Part shown: one piece after another, positions 38,401-50,574 of the stretch | Position numbering within the stretch: position 1 is the first letter of the stretch | Layout of the letters: each line of letters begins with the position of its first letter | DNA from: Pholis gunnellus | Lineage: Eukaryota > Chordata > Actinopteri > Perciformes > Pholidae | DNA: 64,000 nucleotides | NCBI GenBank assembly: GCA_910591455.2 | Contig: OU342814.1 | Location: 15,867,303 to 15,931,302 of the forward strand | Direction of reading: 5' to 3' | The notes under the pieces: generated by a model | Database searches by the model: none | What the model was told of the DNA's origin: nothing | What the model saw: the letters and a program-made list of their open reading frames with translations, nothing else | Position numbers and translations under genes: made by a program

Positions 38401-39027
38401 AATAAAAAGCTAATTGTTACGCCTACCATTGGTGATTGGCTTGCTCACTTCCTGTGGTATATGTTCACTGGATCACATGAGATTTGCCCACCATTGTAAG
38501 AAAATGAAATTATCCCACTTCACTTTGATATTTGCATATTTACTCAAAAACAATGAGGTTCTTATGAAATGGCATAATAGCTGCATCATGCAAGTATAGC
38601 ATATTGAATGTTTGCTGGACTCCTGTTGATATAGTTACACAGATTCAGCCCTGCATTAATGGTGAACGCAGTTCAATAATGTCTCAGTCTGGATGAAAGC
38701 AGCCCCCCATAAAAACCATCAGAGGGCAATCGATGTGCTTTCATCCCCAGGACGGAAATTGCACTCATATGGCTCAGACTCTATGAAGGTCCCCCATCCA
38801 AAGCCGAATCATTAACATCAAACTTGCAGGAAAGATATCAAAATGTCAGTCTGCCTGCAATCTCTTGGCAGATGAGTATTGCCTCTATTTCTTATACAAT
38901 TTCAGTCTTCTCATATCAACTCCCGGCATAGCTTACTGTAGGCCTATTTCCTCTAGCACGATATGACTGTATTGAACGTATTTACATACATATGTACATA
39001 TATACATACAGTGCATACATACATACA

Positions 39028-39031
<4 letters not shown>

Positions 39032-39062
<31 letters not shown>
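39032..39062. repeat. (AT)n microsatellite beside CATA-rich repeats
   Basis: 31 bases of alternating AT, preceded from about 38985 by TACATA/CATACAGTG variants, so the whole forms a compound microsatellite. Confidence 0.95.
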
Positions 39063-39066
<4 letters not shown>

Positions 39067-41170
39067 GAATTTTGCTGCCAACCCAGCTGAGGTGAATGGA
39101 CTATTTTATGACAGTAAAATTGACTTAAATTGACTTTGTGGTGCTAACAGCATCTAACCTAAATAGTAGACATTTATAAATGGAATGAGTCTCCGTCCAC
39201 TTAGTGGATGTATTGCTGACGACCCAAAAAGGGGACATATCTATTAGTAGTGCGTTACGCACACACTGTTCTGTGTATTGAGAGGAGACCCCTATTAACT
39301 GTTAAACCGCCGAACAGCATGCTGGGTACAGCTCGGTCTCCATTGCTCACTACAGTACATTCAAGAACAGAAGAAGAAAGATAGACCAGAGATGTTACGT
39401 TGGAGCAAACGTAAACATTTTAAGCATATGCAATGAAACTTTCGTAATGAACTCGGAAATAGCCTGGTCCCAAATAGCTAGCTGTTAGCAAATTAGGCAT
39501 ATACTCGAGCATTGCCAAGGGATGCAACTATGTCATGGCAGGTGTGTTGCTTCGGACCCAAAGGAAGTTCAGTACAGAGTGTGAATTTGTTTGGATGAGC
39601 AGATCTCAAGAAAGGTGCAAGCAGCAATAACGGAGGAAAGCTAATGGCCCGTTCTCGGTCCGTTTTTTAATGGACATTGCACTAATTAAAGAAAATAACA
39701 CTTACAGAGTAAATAAGCCATCGGGATGGTCAGCTCTGATCCTGCCAGGACCCCTAGGGAACTAGTGGGAAAGCGCTTTGAGTGGAAGACTAGAAAACTG
39801 TAAAAAATAGTATAGAAAAACATTCTATACAGTGTCTTTTGTATAATACTGCGAACTCTGTTTTTGTTGTATGTATTGCACATTTAGTTTTCATAATCTG
39901 TATAGTGAAGAATTTGTTTTAATTACCATTGTGTTGCTTGAAATACTGTGTTAATCCTATTGAATAGGTTCGGTAAATAGGCTTTCTTTAAACAATATTC
40001 AGTTGCCCATGATCATTGAAACTCATTGAATTCTTCTTGTTCGTAAAGAGATCCCTTCCAACATGCTTCCAATATAAATGATGCGGGATACAATCCATAT
40101 TTCTTGTTCTGTGCAGAAATATACTCCAAAGTTAAAAGGAAAAGTAGTTGCGCTAAGAAGTAGTTTAAATATCTACTTTGGCAAAGTTGCAATGTTTAAG
40201 ATCTGGCTACGAATTTCCAACGTGAGAAGACAAAGGGAGTAGCGCAGCCCTGAGGACTTGTCAATCTCATCGAAGGTACATCTTTGAGAGTTTGTCGAAT
40301 GAAATAAATCCATTGTGGCAGAAATGAGAAAATGATTCGTATTTTCATTGCACTTGCCAGTAGGAGGGTCCGAAAGACAGACCTTCAGTTAGCTGTAGCA
40401 ACTAGCATTGAGCCAGCGCAAACCCCGGCGTCAGCAGTCCCAGTGTCTTTTATGACAACTGGTGTAATGGCAGCAACAGAAAGTTTATTGATCAGGCGAG
40501 GAGTCGAGACGGTCTGGAATCAGATTCATTGTGCTGATGTTTGCATTGGCTGAATTTGTGTTACCACACTGTCTTAGCAGTTTGCTTGGATTTTTTATCC
40601 TTATCCTTCTTCGTGCCCTTTTATCCATTTCTATCTGCGAGATATATCTGAGTCCTCCCCGACTCAGTCTGTGCTAAAAATGCTTTATGGCAGATGAAGC
40701 ATTTACGCATGTCTCAAACAATACGCCATTAATCCGATCATCATCATCGTGATACATAATCAATGTCCCAATCATCTGCATTGGCAGCTCTGTGTGACGA
40801 GACTGCAACATCTCCTGCCCCCTTTTTTTCTCCAGGCTGGGCTGACATGGTGTCAACCTTGCTTGATAGTGCCTCCCTGCTTATTACGTGTGGCATTTAT
40901 GGTGTGTGAACTGGTGTATGTTGTCTGCTTATGGACCATGGTTTCACAGTGGGGCAATGACTACATCAGCTTGGCCTTTAACTCAATAGCGATAGCTCTC
41001 AAACCTATGCCAAATAGAATGGTTTGTATTGTAGCTCCAGATTCTAGTACGGGCGTAGCCCTCTAAGCTAGTGAGTTTCAACCATTGTGCCGTGAGAGAT
41101 CATCAAGTGTGCCGTGGGAAAATGTCCAATTTCACTTAATCTGTCCCAAAAAATATTATTTAGTTGCTGC

Positions 41171-41855
41171 TAGTGATGTAACGGATCACCCCTCACGATT
41201 CGGCACACATGTGAACCGCGGATTAATTGCATTTTTTTCTTTTTCTTTTTACAGTTAAATCATAGTGTGAAATAAAGTTTTACTACCTACATTTAAAAAA
41301 ACGTTTGTGGCAGAATCAGACCGGGCTAAAGCTGTTACCAAATCTATTGGAGTGTTTATTGCTGCAGACATGAGGCCATGCTCAGTTGTGGAAAACAAAG
41401 GATTTCAAAATCTGGTTAAAGTGCTTGAGCCACGATACGAAATCCCCTCACGCACCCACTTCAGTATGAAGATCGTTCCAGGCCTCTATGAAGAGGAAAA
41501 GACTGTGACAGCTCACTTCATCACGGCGGAGTGGAGATTCAAAGTCCGGTGCTGCAGACACCCCTCCCTCTGTGAGAGTCACACAGACACACATGGCGCT
41601 ATCCTTTCCCCACACAATGTAGATATTTTCATCTTTTTGAAAATAAATATCTTAAGTATTGTGGTTTTCATGTAAGACTATAGCCCAAAGTTATTTGCTT
41701 TAAGTGTTCTTGAAGTTATTTTAAATAATAAATGGAAAGCAAAGTTTTATTTGTCTACTCCCATTTTCTTTGCTGATCCGAAAAATTATCCGAACCGTGA
41801 CTCAAAAACCGCGGTACGATCCGAACCGTGAGGTTTGTGATCCGTTGCACCCCTA
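41171..41855 (+). mobile_element. Internally deleted hAT element nested in the outer hAT
   Basis: Terminal inverted repeats start TAGTGATGTAACGGATCA (left) and TAGGGGTGCAACGGATCA (right end, inward). Both continue to CTCACG(A/G)TTCGG and reach a CCGCGG motif. Target duplications of 8 bp are GTTGCTGC (41163-41170) and GTTGCCGC (41856-41863), one mismatch. Inside is a fragment of hAT transposase. At 685 bp it is far shorter than an autonomous element (about 2.5-4 kb), so it depends on another copy's transposase for movement. Confidence 0.9.
41307..41543 (+). pseudogene. hAT transposase N-terminal fragment, internally deleted
   Basis: An in-frame stretch reads AVTKSIGVFIAADMRPCSVV, then ENKGFQNLVKVLEPRYEIPS and FSMKIVPGLYEE. 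This is the conserved region after the BED zinc finger in ZBED-like hAT transposases. It jumps at about 41501/41502 to TVTAHFITAEW, which in full-length proteins follows the catalytic Asp-containing segment (CDGWTS). So at least that part is deleted while the frame stays open. No ATG opens this frame and there is no BED finger, catalytic domain or dimerisation domain. It is nonfunctional. Confidence 0.82.
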
Positions 41856-42286
41856 GTTGCCGCAAATCATTTTCCATTGTTGAGCATCTGAGCCTGCAAT
41901 ATAGTGCCTGGGTAAGTAATTAAATACTCTTCCATGCCAGTGGGTGGCAGTGGGTAGCGCAATAATGACCTTGTTAATTTAAGACAGTAGAATTGGTGAC
42001 AAATACAGCGAAAGTTATCTTTCGTTTGGATTTACTTTCACCGGGGATCGGTATGTATATTTGCTTATTATGCTACAATGTGTCATTTTGGAACTTTTTT
42101 TGGTTGTTGGTGTGCCGCGGGATCTTTTTAATGTAAAAAACATACTGCTGCTCAGAAAAAGGTTGAAAAAAACTGTTCTAAGCTCTGGGCCTCTCAGGCT
42201 CCACCTACACCAGCTGAATAAATGCTGGTTTTTAACTGGGAGCTGAACTATGGTAGCACAGCTGTTATATGTTGCAAGTTAATTAA

Positions 42287-42301
42287 GGGGGGGGGGGGGG
42301 G
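42287..42301. repeat. Poly-G tract, 15 bases
   Basis: An uninterrupted G run following AATTAA, about 110 bp right of the outer hAT element. Confidence 0.95.
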
Positions 42302-43797
42302 CATGTGCACTGGGATGACTCATAGATCCTTTTGTTAAAATACGTACGTTTTCTGTCAGGACCCGCTGCACAATGTGAAGCACAGAAGATTTTTGAGTCT
42401 TTGAGATCTTTTGTAAAAGTCATGAATATCACAAAACACGTGTCAGGTAATTTTCAAAGCACAGGCTGACCAAAGAAGTATATTAATATATTGGAAATGC
42501 GCTGAATGTTCAAACAGTACATTAAAGCACAGGAGCGTTCATCCTTTTGATCATCTGGCATTTATGTTAAGTTCAATGTATGCCAAGGCCTCCTGTGATG
42601 CATCCCACAAACACACACCAAACCCACTCTCTCTCTCTCTGCCTTCCTCCCTCTTCTTCTCTCATTTTTTTTTTCTCTTTGTGCAATATCAAAATACTTT
42701 CAACCCTCTGAAGCTCATTGTATTTGGTCCTTATGGTGGGAATGCTACTTGTTTTTTTGAAAGACAATTACTTGCATTTACAACCGTCCGTCGTCTTGAC
42801 AGCGTGGACGTTCTACCTGCTGCAAAGCTATATTGTTACAAAAGCAATTAGCGACCTGAAAACAACACTGCTTCAGTGTAGTGCTAAATTGAGAGAAATC
42901 AAAGGTAGATGACATATAATTGCTGTAATTAAAGTATAATGACAAGTACTGTAATCATAGGATAACTGTTTTTGGATAATTTTCATAATTGGCATAACCT
43001 GTTATATTCAGTTTGCATCTAATAACTTTGTTTGTTTGAATGTTTGAATAGTGTGATTCATATTAATCGAAACATATCACCCAGAAATCTCTAATGATCT
43101 CTTCTCAAACATGCCTATGTCAAATTTGTAATCTGCTGTCAACACTTTGTTAGCTTTCTGTTACAGTACGTCAAGATGTCCCTCAAATTGGAAAAAGCAT
43201 CATTGTCAGAAAATCTATTTCCTTTGCTTCTAAATTTAGTCTGCTATTCAAGGAGACTGTACGGAAATTATTGTGAGGAGGATAAATATTGTTTCTTTTT
43301 GCTGAATGGAGGGTAATCGATGAACACATCTAGATTCTATATATAGTCTTTTGACTGTAAAAGTTATCATCCCATGAACAAGACATGGTTTAAGGGACCA
43401 CAATCGAATATTGTGAAAAAAACGTGATATTGATGACAGTTGTTTCTATTATTTTGTTTACCTACATGTAAACTGGCAACTTAGTGTATATCTATGGTAA
43501 TATGCAGCTTTTCATTCGCATTGTGAAATTTTCGTATTGTATAAATGACGTGGTGTATAGACACATTTTTACGTCTATCATGGCTGGCGAGTTTTAGCTC
43601 AAGGGATGCAGTGCAATGCCCGGCTTTTGTGAAACCAGTGGCAAAATATCAATGCAATGGACAATTTAAGCAAGAGCCAACACACACAGACAGAAATACA
43701 CACATGCTGTCACACACACTCATCAGGGACAAGTATACAATCTTTTTTTTTTTGACATGAATCAATGTTGACATGTTCTTATTTCCAGAGCTGAAGC

Positions 43798-43816
43798 TTT
43801 TTTTTTTTTTTTTTTT
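43798..43816. repeat. Poly-T tract, 19 bases
   Basis: An uninterrupted T run. A second T run of 11 lies at 43743-43753. No retroposon body was recognised next to them. Confidence 0.9.
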
Positions 43817-45880
43817 AAACTGACATCAACTGAACGGAAATTTTGCGGCATCCGCTGTAGCTGGCGACACAGCTGCCTCGGTCAATAGGCCAGAGCTGCT
43901 CATTGACTTGGACCAGGCGACGGTGCCAACAGAGCCGGATCAAACAGCTTGATCCGTAAAGGACTTGACTTAAGACACAAATTGACTGGGGGTGCAGGAG
44001 AGACCAGATCTCCCCCACATTCAGATAACTTTCACAGCTCAGAGAGGGACACATTTTTGGAAGGGTGCCACAGTCATTAAATCCTGGCTATTTTTGTATT
44101 CTGCACACGCATCTGCTGAAGATCTGTCGATGTGGTTCTGATATCACGAGGGGCGGAATCACCTCTGCCCCTGACTCCCTCCCATGTTTGTGACGGGGAC
44201 TTATGCCATTAGACACCACAGGAAAGGATTTCACTCTTGTTTCACTCCTGACTGCTGATTGAACACCTCGATGCTATCCGTCTAGGATAGTGGTCTGCTG
44301 CTAGAGGCGTTTCATGTAGTGTTAGATTATTTGCTTCCACTTAGATGGATGTACTTTACATGACATTAAACAGAACCAATATGGGAGATGCCTGATACAA
44401 ACCCCTTCCATCTCCTCGCTTATCCCTCCCCTTTGAAGAGCGTGGGAGAGTTTCATGCCCTAACATCTTATAATCTGTGATTTTTATTCAAAAGGGATAT
44501 CATGTGGCGTTAATGGTCACATGCACTTTAAAAAACAAAGATAATGTTGTTTACATATGTATCCTCAAATTTGAAATGATCTGAAACGAAAATTGGACTC
44601 ACTTCCAGTGTAGAATTTTAAAACATGCTTCATCTGGCAGGCACTCTGGGCTAAGTGTTTCTAATGTCTTGAGAGAGAGAGTAAATAAAGAGCCTAATGT
44701 GTTCTAGTGCACACATCTAAATAAGACTTGTCAAGAGAACATAATCTGCTCTTCCCATGATGCCTTGGATATTGTGATGGCTTGCCTTGTTTGTTTTTTG
44801 TGTTCAAGGGACTGCTTTGAAAGGGAAATGATAGTGATATTTTCTCGTCAAACGTAATGACTTCTCATTTTGTATTCTTAGAAGTCTGCAGCTGAGGGAC
44901 ATCGTGCATCCAGATAAGCTTCAGGCCTGGCTCTATTCACATGGTGACATATACAAAAAAATAAATGACTAAATGAGTGTTCTTAATTACAAAAATAATA
45001 GATCAACTTCAACATTAACAATAAAGACATGATTAATTCATCTTACCAACATTTTTATGATTTCTAGCGGAGTCAGTCTATTAACTTCTCAATAGATAGT
45101 GTCAGTTTGAACTGTCTTTGTTCAAGAGTGAAAAACATTACTGGATTTTTTGTAAAAAATGTATTATTCTGCTGCAAATATTGCAAATAACTAATGCATC
45201 ATTTACATTGTGTTACAATTTCAACTTACAGTAGACATTATGTTTCTGGTTATTTACTAAATATAAATGTGAGTTTGATTATGTTCTCTCAGAGTTTGTT
45301 GGCCGGGAAGTGAAACGGGTTAGTTCATGGAATTCTGGAGTGAAATAGGCTACTTTCGTGTATTTTGTTTTTTTTGTTTGGAATACTAAAGATAAATAGT
45401 TACTTTGGGGAATTGGGGATTGTTTTGGTTATTGTATTGAACAGGTGAGATTGTGTTGTGATTGTATTGGATTGTCAGGAGTTGTGTGTTTGTGTGTTTT
45501 GAGTCTTGTCCTGTTTATTTTGTAATGTTATGGTTAAGTTGTATGTTGTAATGGATGCATTGTCACTATGTTAAGTCTGTTTTGTGCACCCCTGGAGGTA
45601 TAGCTGCTGCAAGGCTGTAGCTAATAAGGACATATACTGGTATTGCAAATATACAGTATTTGTTATTAATACTTTCTCTACTTACACAAATGTATGATTC
45701 TGAAAACTGCATTACTTGATTTTTTTTGGCCAGCAGTACGACAAGCTGTAAACACAACATTGATAGAGTACCACCTTATAGTTTGTACATGGCACATGTT
45801 GTCAAACAGCCCATACACCCCTGAGAAAAAGAGCAACATCAACACTAATTTGGTGTCATGTTTCATTTAATCTGATGTCC

Positions 45881-46060
45881 AACATTCACTCTGCTTTTGG
45901 TTCTGCTTTTTTTTCTATAGAACCCTCTGAGGAAAATGTCTGGCTCTTTAGTTGCTAAATGCTCCAGTATGTTCACCAGCTAGTGACACACTGTATCTGT
46001 CTGTCCAGTAGACAGATGCAAGACGATTCTGCATTGATGCAGTGACATAACCTAATCTGG
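45881..46060 (+). repeat. Dispersed repeat copy (family B, copy 1)
   Basis: It contains CATTCACTCTG, CTCTGAGGAAAATGTCTGGC, TTTAGTTGCTAAATGCTCCA and GTATGTTCACCAGCTAGTGA. The same word order occurs at 55498-55720. I know related copies from other percomorph genomes. Class unclear, noncoding. Confidence 0.65.
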
Positions 46061-47399
46061 AGTTTGGTTTCAGCTCAGTGTGAATCTTTACTAGATGTTG
46101 CTGTAATGTACTGTCACGCTACTTTCTCTCCTCTCTCCCCTTTGTCACCTTCCCGTTTGATCTCCCTGTGTGCCGTCTGAGAGCTGCTATGTAAAAACCT
46201 TATTTTTTTAGTACATGCTATGCTCCGCAGAACGATCCCAGCAAGCATAGACATCATTTCAACATCTCAGCTATGTGTAACACTGACATTATAAATGCTT
46301 AAATTCAGTTTAATTTTCTTCTTTTGTAAATTCTGAAATCTTTTCATTGTAGTTTTTGTGAGATGGATAATGTCCCATCATGTTTGCAATGTGAATAATA
46401 ATAATAATGTGTTTTTAATATTATTTTATTTACAAGGTCTCTGTGAAGCCACAGTTTAGCTCTGAATTTGACCAGATATGTAAAGCCTGCTTTTAGCCCA
46501 TAAGGCAAAATAGCATTAACTTTTGAATTTAGAATTTGAGTTATATAGTACATATAAACCATTCTTCAATTTGCCAACTTTCTTTCATTTTACACACACA
46601 CATCAAAATGCAAATACAATTCCCAACTGCTAGAGGTCAAAAGTACTGCTTGTACAACTGCTGTTGAAATGGTGCGCAAGGACTTTTGTGTGAATTAATA
46701 CAATTAGATTGTTAACATGTTTAATCGCTTGCGACATAACATCGTTAAAATCTTGCGCCATACGAAAGACCTGAAAACACCCAGTCAGGTTGATAGCTAC
46801 ACAGGCTGCATCTTTCACAGTACACAACGTTGTTCGATAATTTGTTAAAATAAAAAAAAAAACTGCTGCTTTTTCAAAAGTATATTTGCTGTCCAGATAT
46901 TATTATGCACATCTAACAGTGGCTAAAGTTCACCAGAAGCAACATTAAAAATAAATAATTGAGTTTAAGTTAACAGAAATAGATCTTATTGTTTAGTTCC
47001 ATCTTAACTGTACAGTTATTTTCATAAATATTTTGTTGTGCACTATTCTGCAGATTAAATTTAGTGTGTCCTGAAATATAAAATGCATAGGATGTTGTAC
47101 AGGCTTGTATGAAGGCTTAGTGTTCCCTGTGTGGTGGGTTCAGAGTACCTGGAGAGTCAGAATATAGCACACTGTCTGTCAGCACATGGACTCCACTATT
47201 CTTTCAACCATAGAGGTATGCCGTTGAGCCTTTGTTGTGGCTGTGAACTTCTGTCTTTCATGAGTAGCTGGCATCTCTGACATTTCATCATTTTACCATA
47301 ACAGCCTTTATATTATCCTTATATCAGGACAACAGGACTACCGTACAGCATGCTAAAATCCCCACACAACGGCACGATATTGTATTTCCTCATCTGCTG

Positions 47400-47505
47400 C
47401 AGCAAAGCGACGTACACCACAAAGCAAACGCCTGGGTGTTGGAGGAGTTCGGGGAGTTCGGGGAGACTATGGAGAAGGACTTTCGGTTGGCCTCAAGGTA
47501 GTTCT
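47400..47505 (+). pseudogene. Scrap of a LINE (RTE-like) ORF with a 9-bp duplication
   Basis: One frame reads AWVLEEFGEFGETMEKDFRL followed by ASR and then stops (TAG, TGA). The motif EEFGExMEKDFxxAS(K/R)xFW is typical of the region between endonuclease and reverse transcriptase in fish LINEs, which I assign to RTE-like from memory. The bases for EFG are present twice (GAGTTCGGG repeated), an in-frame tandem duplication. Nothing else of the element is recognisable around it. Confidence 0.6.
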
Positions 47506-48531
47506 GACAAACTGTTAATCTGAGGTCTTGTATGAGTGAAGGTACAAAGAAAGCCTGATGGACAGGCAGTACAGCGTCAGCAAAGATGTAGGTGTTGTAC
47601 TGGAGTAAATAGAAACGGTAATTTCCAGATTAGTTTGCCATCTACAGCAATTCACCAACTGATCCTGAGTATGGTTACTATGTCACTAGGCTTCTAAATA
47701 TTTAGCAAAAACACACAAATACATTTTGCTGTTACGCATTCTGGTGTGACCTGAATTGAAATTAATGCATCAGAGTGTGCATTAGTGTGTATGTATACAG
47801 CTTTCCATTTCTAGCATAAATCAGGAAGTCTGAGAGTTTTCTATTGTGAGTATTTTTATTTTATGAATATATTTTGGCTATATTTGTTTCAGAAAGCAGG
47901 AAATTGTGCAAGGTAAAGTCACAGACCTGACAGAGAGTGAGAATTGTTTTAAACCATTGTCTGAATTTTACATTGTGAGCTTCACTTTTTTGAATTTCTA
48001 ATTAGAATTTTTTAATTGAGAACAGCAAGTGTGGTCAAAATTCTCAAATGATTTGGAACAACTTTGACAAGAAAGATTGTGTTGAAAACCCATGATTCTA
48101 TTCTTTACCCTTTTGTTAGCCTTTACTGCATGTAATACAGTCGATAGCAGTGGCCAGCAGTGAATGAAAAAAGTATACAGCGTTTTCAGCTAGTTGTAAT
48201 AATTAAAATTGTCACTGGTCCAGTTTTCCCTGCAATTGGCTGAGCATATGAACGAGATGACCAGGTTTGGTCGCAGCTACTTTTGATGAAAGGGGAGAAT
48301 TCATTAATTTAACTGGTAAAGCAATTATGAAATATGTATGTGGAACACACTGCATCGGCGTGATGAAAGTCTGTCATTGTCCTGATGGCTGGTTCTAGCA
48401 TTGACGTTTTAATTGGTGATTTTCAGCTCTTATTCTGCACCAAAAATACACCGACGGCAGAGAAAGTTTCTAGGACATTTCAGAGAGAACGTTAGCTTCT
48501 AAGCTGGTCACATACACAGTCATGCACACTG

Positions 48532-48558
48532 ACACAAACACACACACACGCACGCACA

Positions 48559-48590
<32 letters not shown>
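48532..48590. repeat. (CA)n microsatellite with CG-containing interruptions
   Basis: (CA)n with CACGCACGCACACT interruptions, then a pure CA run of about 15 units ending before GTGGAG. Confidence 0.96.
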
Positions 48591-48592
<2 letters not shown>

Positions 48593-50146
48593 GGAGTCAT
48601 TGAAATTGAGTAGTCTGACTGAGCCTTGTGTGGGCTCAGTGACAGCGTTGATTAAACATTAAGGAAGAGATATAATGCCATTTTACCATTGTGAGTTATC
48701 CAACCTCTTTGTACTATCATTTCATCTTTGCCCTTGAACTCAAACACATTGCCGACTGACAGGATAGAAAGAATAATGATAATGAATTATGCATAAATGA
48801 GAACTTGAATTCATCTTTATCCAACTTTGGGAAGTTGGTGCGTTTGAGGACCCCGGAGTGTTATTTGTCATGCAGCTGACAGGAAACACTGCGGTTGGTA
48901 CTTGTAAAATGGGCTCAGTGTCTGTGCCAAACAGTTTTGCTCAGCATTGTGGACCGTGATCCTGATCCTCTTCATCTTTGGTGGGAATAAGTGGGTGAGC
49001 AATGGGAGAAAATAAACAATTTGTCTACTTGGACTTCCTTTAACCCCTTTCTTGAGTTGATGTGAGATGATTTGGAGGCAAGTTGTAAAAAACAGAAACC
49101 TTCTAAATTCTCTGAATAACGGTGGCAAAGTTCCTGGTCTGGTTACATTCTGGATGTGTTTTCAATTACATGAAAAACTAAAAGGAATAAAAAAAAGAAA
49201 ACACAACACAGAGACATTTTGTATTTTTTAGGTTATTTTAACCCAGTGGGTTTTCAATCTGATACTCTAGGCTGCAGTAGCCGTTGAATTTCCTTTCTTT
49301 TGGCAAAACAGTAACAGCCTGTGATACCAGATGACGTGTCTACTGAGATACAGAAGTGCAGCAGACATACACAGAGGACAGAATTGCCAGCAGCAGTGAT
49401 GTCTTACTGATTGTTGTTTTGTCTTAAGCTTGTCTGATCCTTCACACTGCAACCATCTTCAGTAAATAGAGGTCATACACTTCTTTATCCATCCATATCA
49501 ATAATGTCGAAAAGCATAAGCTTTGGATCCACTTGGACAATCAGAGTTATTGCACCCTAACACCCTGATATATTCATAGCCTTATTTCCACCTTGGTTAC
49601 ACACTTATCACTTTCATTTTGGCCAAGATATTGCTGTTGGGATATGTGTAATTTTCTCTGCAGGCCTTTCAAATTTCCTGGATAGCTTATCATCAGCTGA
49701 TGCCCTTTGATATCATGAACTTTTGAGCACGATATGAAAGGCGGTTTTGTGTACCTCCCATAGAGGTGCACTGTGTAATTCATGGAGTTTACAGCAGTTT
49801 TGGCTTGGGATGAGTCCCTACAAAATGTTCACTTCACTTTCTTAAAGTCAAAGGGTGAAACCTGTATATAGTGTGCCGGCCTCAAATTAACTGCCGAGAA
49901 GGGAATTCTCATTACATCTGTAACTTGCTGCAGTGTAATGGATCACATTAGGCAGAAGTTCAGCCTGAACCTGCTCCGTTTCATTTAAACTCCATTCAAG
50001 CATTAGTTGTGCAATTCTGCTGGCATACATTTTGTTTTGGAACAATCGTTATCGTTTGGATCACTTCATACTTTCAATGATCTGAGTGTGTTTTTATTGA
50101 GGAAAATTTAGACCATCATCATATATCATAATTAAAAGGTATATTG

Positions 50147-50574
50147 AAGCCCTGAAAACGTATAACCTCTATAACCTCACATGTTCATTATTAAATAAGC
50201 AACAATCAGCTGTAAAAAACATCCTAAACTACCCTTTATTAAATGTTTATCAGGCAACAACTCAGCTGCTTAATCAGGACTGTTAGGGTGTCTTTTGATC
50301 CACTGATTGATTGTGCTGGCAGCGCTAGCCACAGCCCCATCGCCATCACATTTTGATTCGAATATTTATGAATTTTGACACACAGAAAGACATGACATCA
50401 CTCTTCCAACTGAGTCTGGCCCACTTCAAACCAGTTTGAAGAGCAGAAACTGAAAAACAAACAAACCTCTGTTGTGTGAAATAGCCCAAACTGTTGTAAC
50501 GTAGGCAGAAAACTGTGTGTTCGTATTAGTATTCATGGTAAGAAGCTGATTCAGAAAATACGTTTTCAGGGCTT
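50147..50574. mobile_element. Possible MITE bounded by 17-bp perfect inverted repeats
   Basis: AAGCCCTGAAAACGTAT (50147-50163) recurs as its exact reverse complement at 50558-50574, bounding about 428 bp. A chance 17-bp match at this spacing is unlikely in 64 kb. No target-site duplication is obvious at the edges, and no coding sequence lies between. A short DNA transposon is likely; an inverted duplication is the alternative. Confidence 0.5.

Larger units (their letters stand above)
33868..41068. other. Noncoding tract between LINE remnant and hAT cluster
   Basis: I see no exon, RNA gene or clear transposon here beyond the simple repeats listed separately. There are two small fragments with CCCTCTAGTG-type words (about 35890 and 36235). 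ORFs of 60 to 111 codons (for example 34095-34430) resemble no protein family I know. Confidence 0.6.
41069..42175 (+). mobile_element. Nonautonomous hAT-type element (outer), interrupted by a second hAT
   Basis: Terminal inverted repeats TAGTGAGTTTCAACC (left) and, read inward from the right end, CAGTTTTTTTCAACC. The element is flanked by 8-bp target duplications CTCTAAGC (41061-41068) and TTCTAAGC (42176-42183), one mismatch, the length typical of hAT elements. Subterminal GTGCCGTG motifs are present at both ends (GTGTGCCGTGGG left, GTGTGCCGCGG right). Once the nested 685-bp element and its duplicated 8 bp are subtracted, about 414 bp remain, with no coding capacity. The family is a common hAT-related MITE in fish, from memory. 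Confidence 0.85.
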
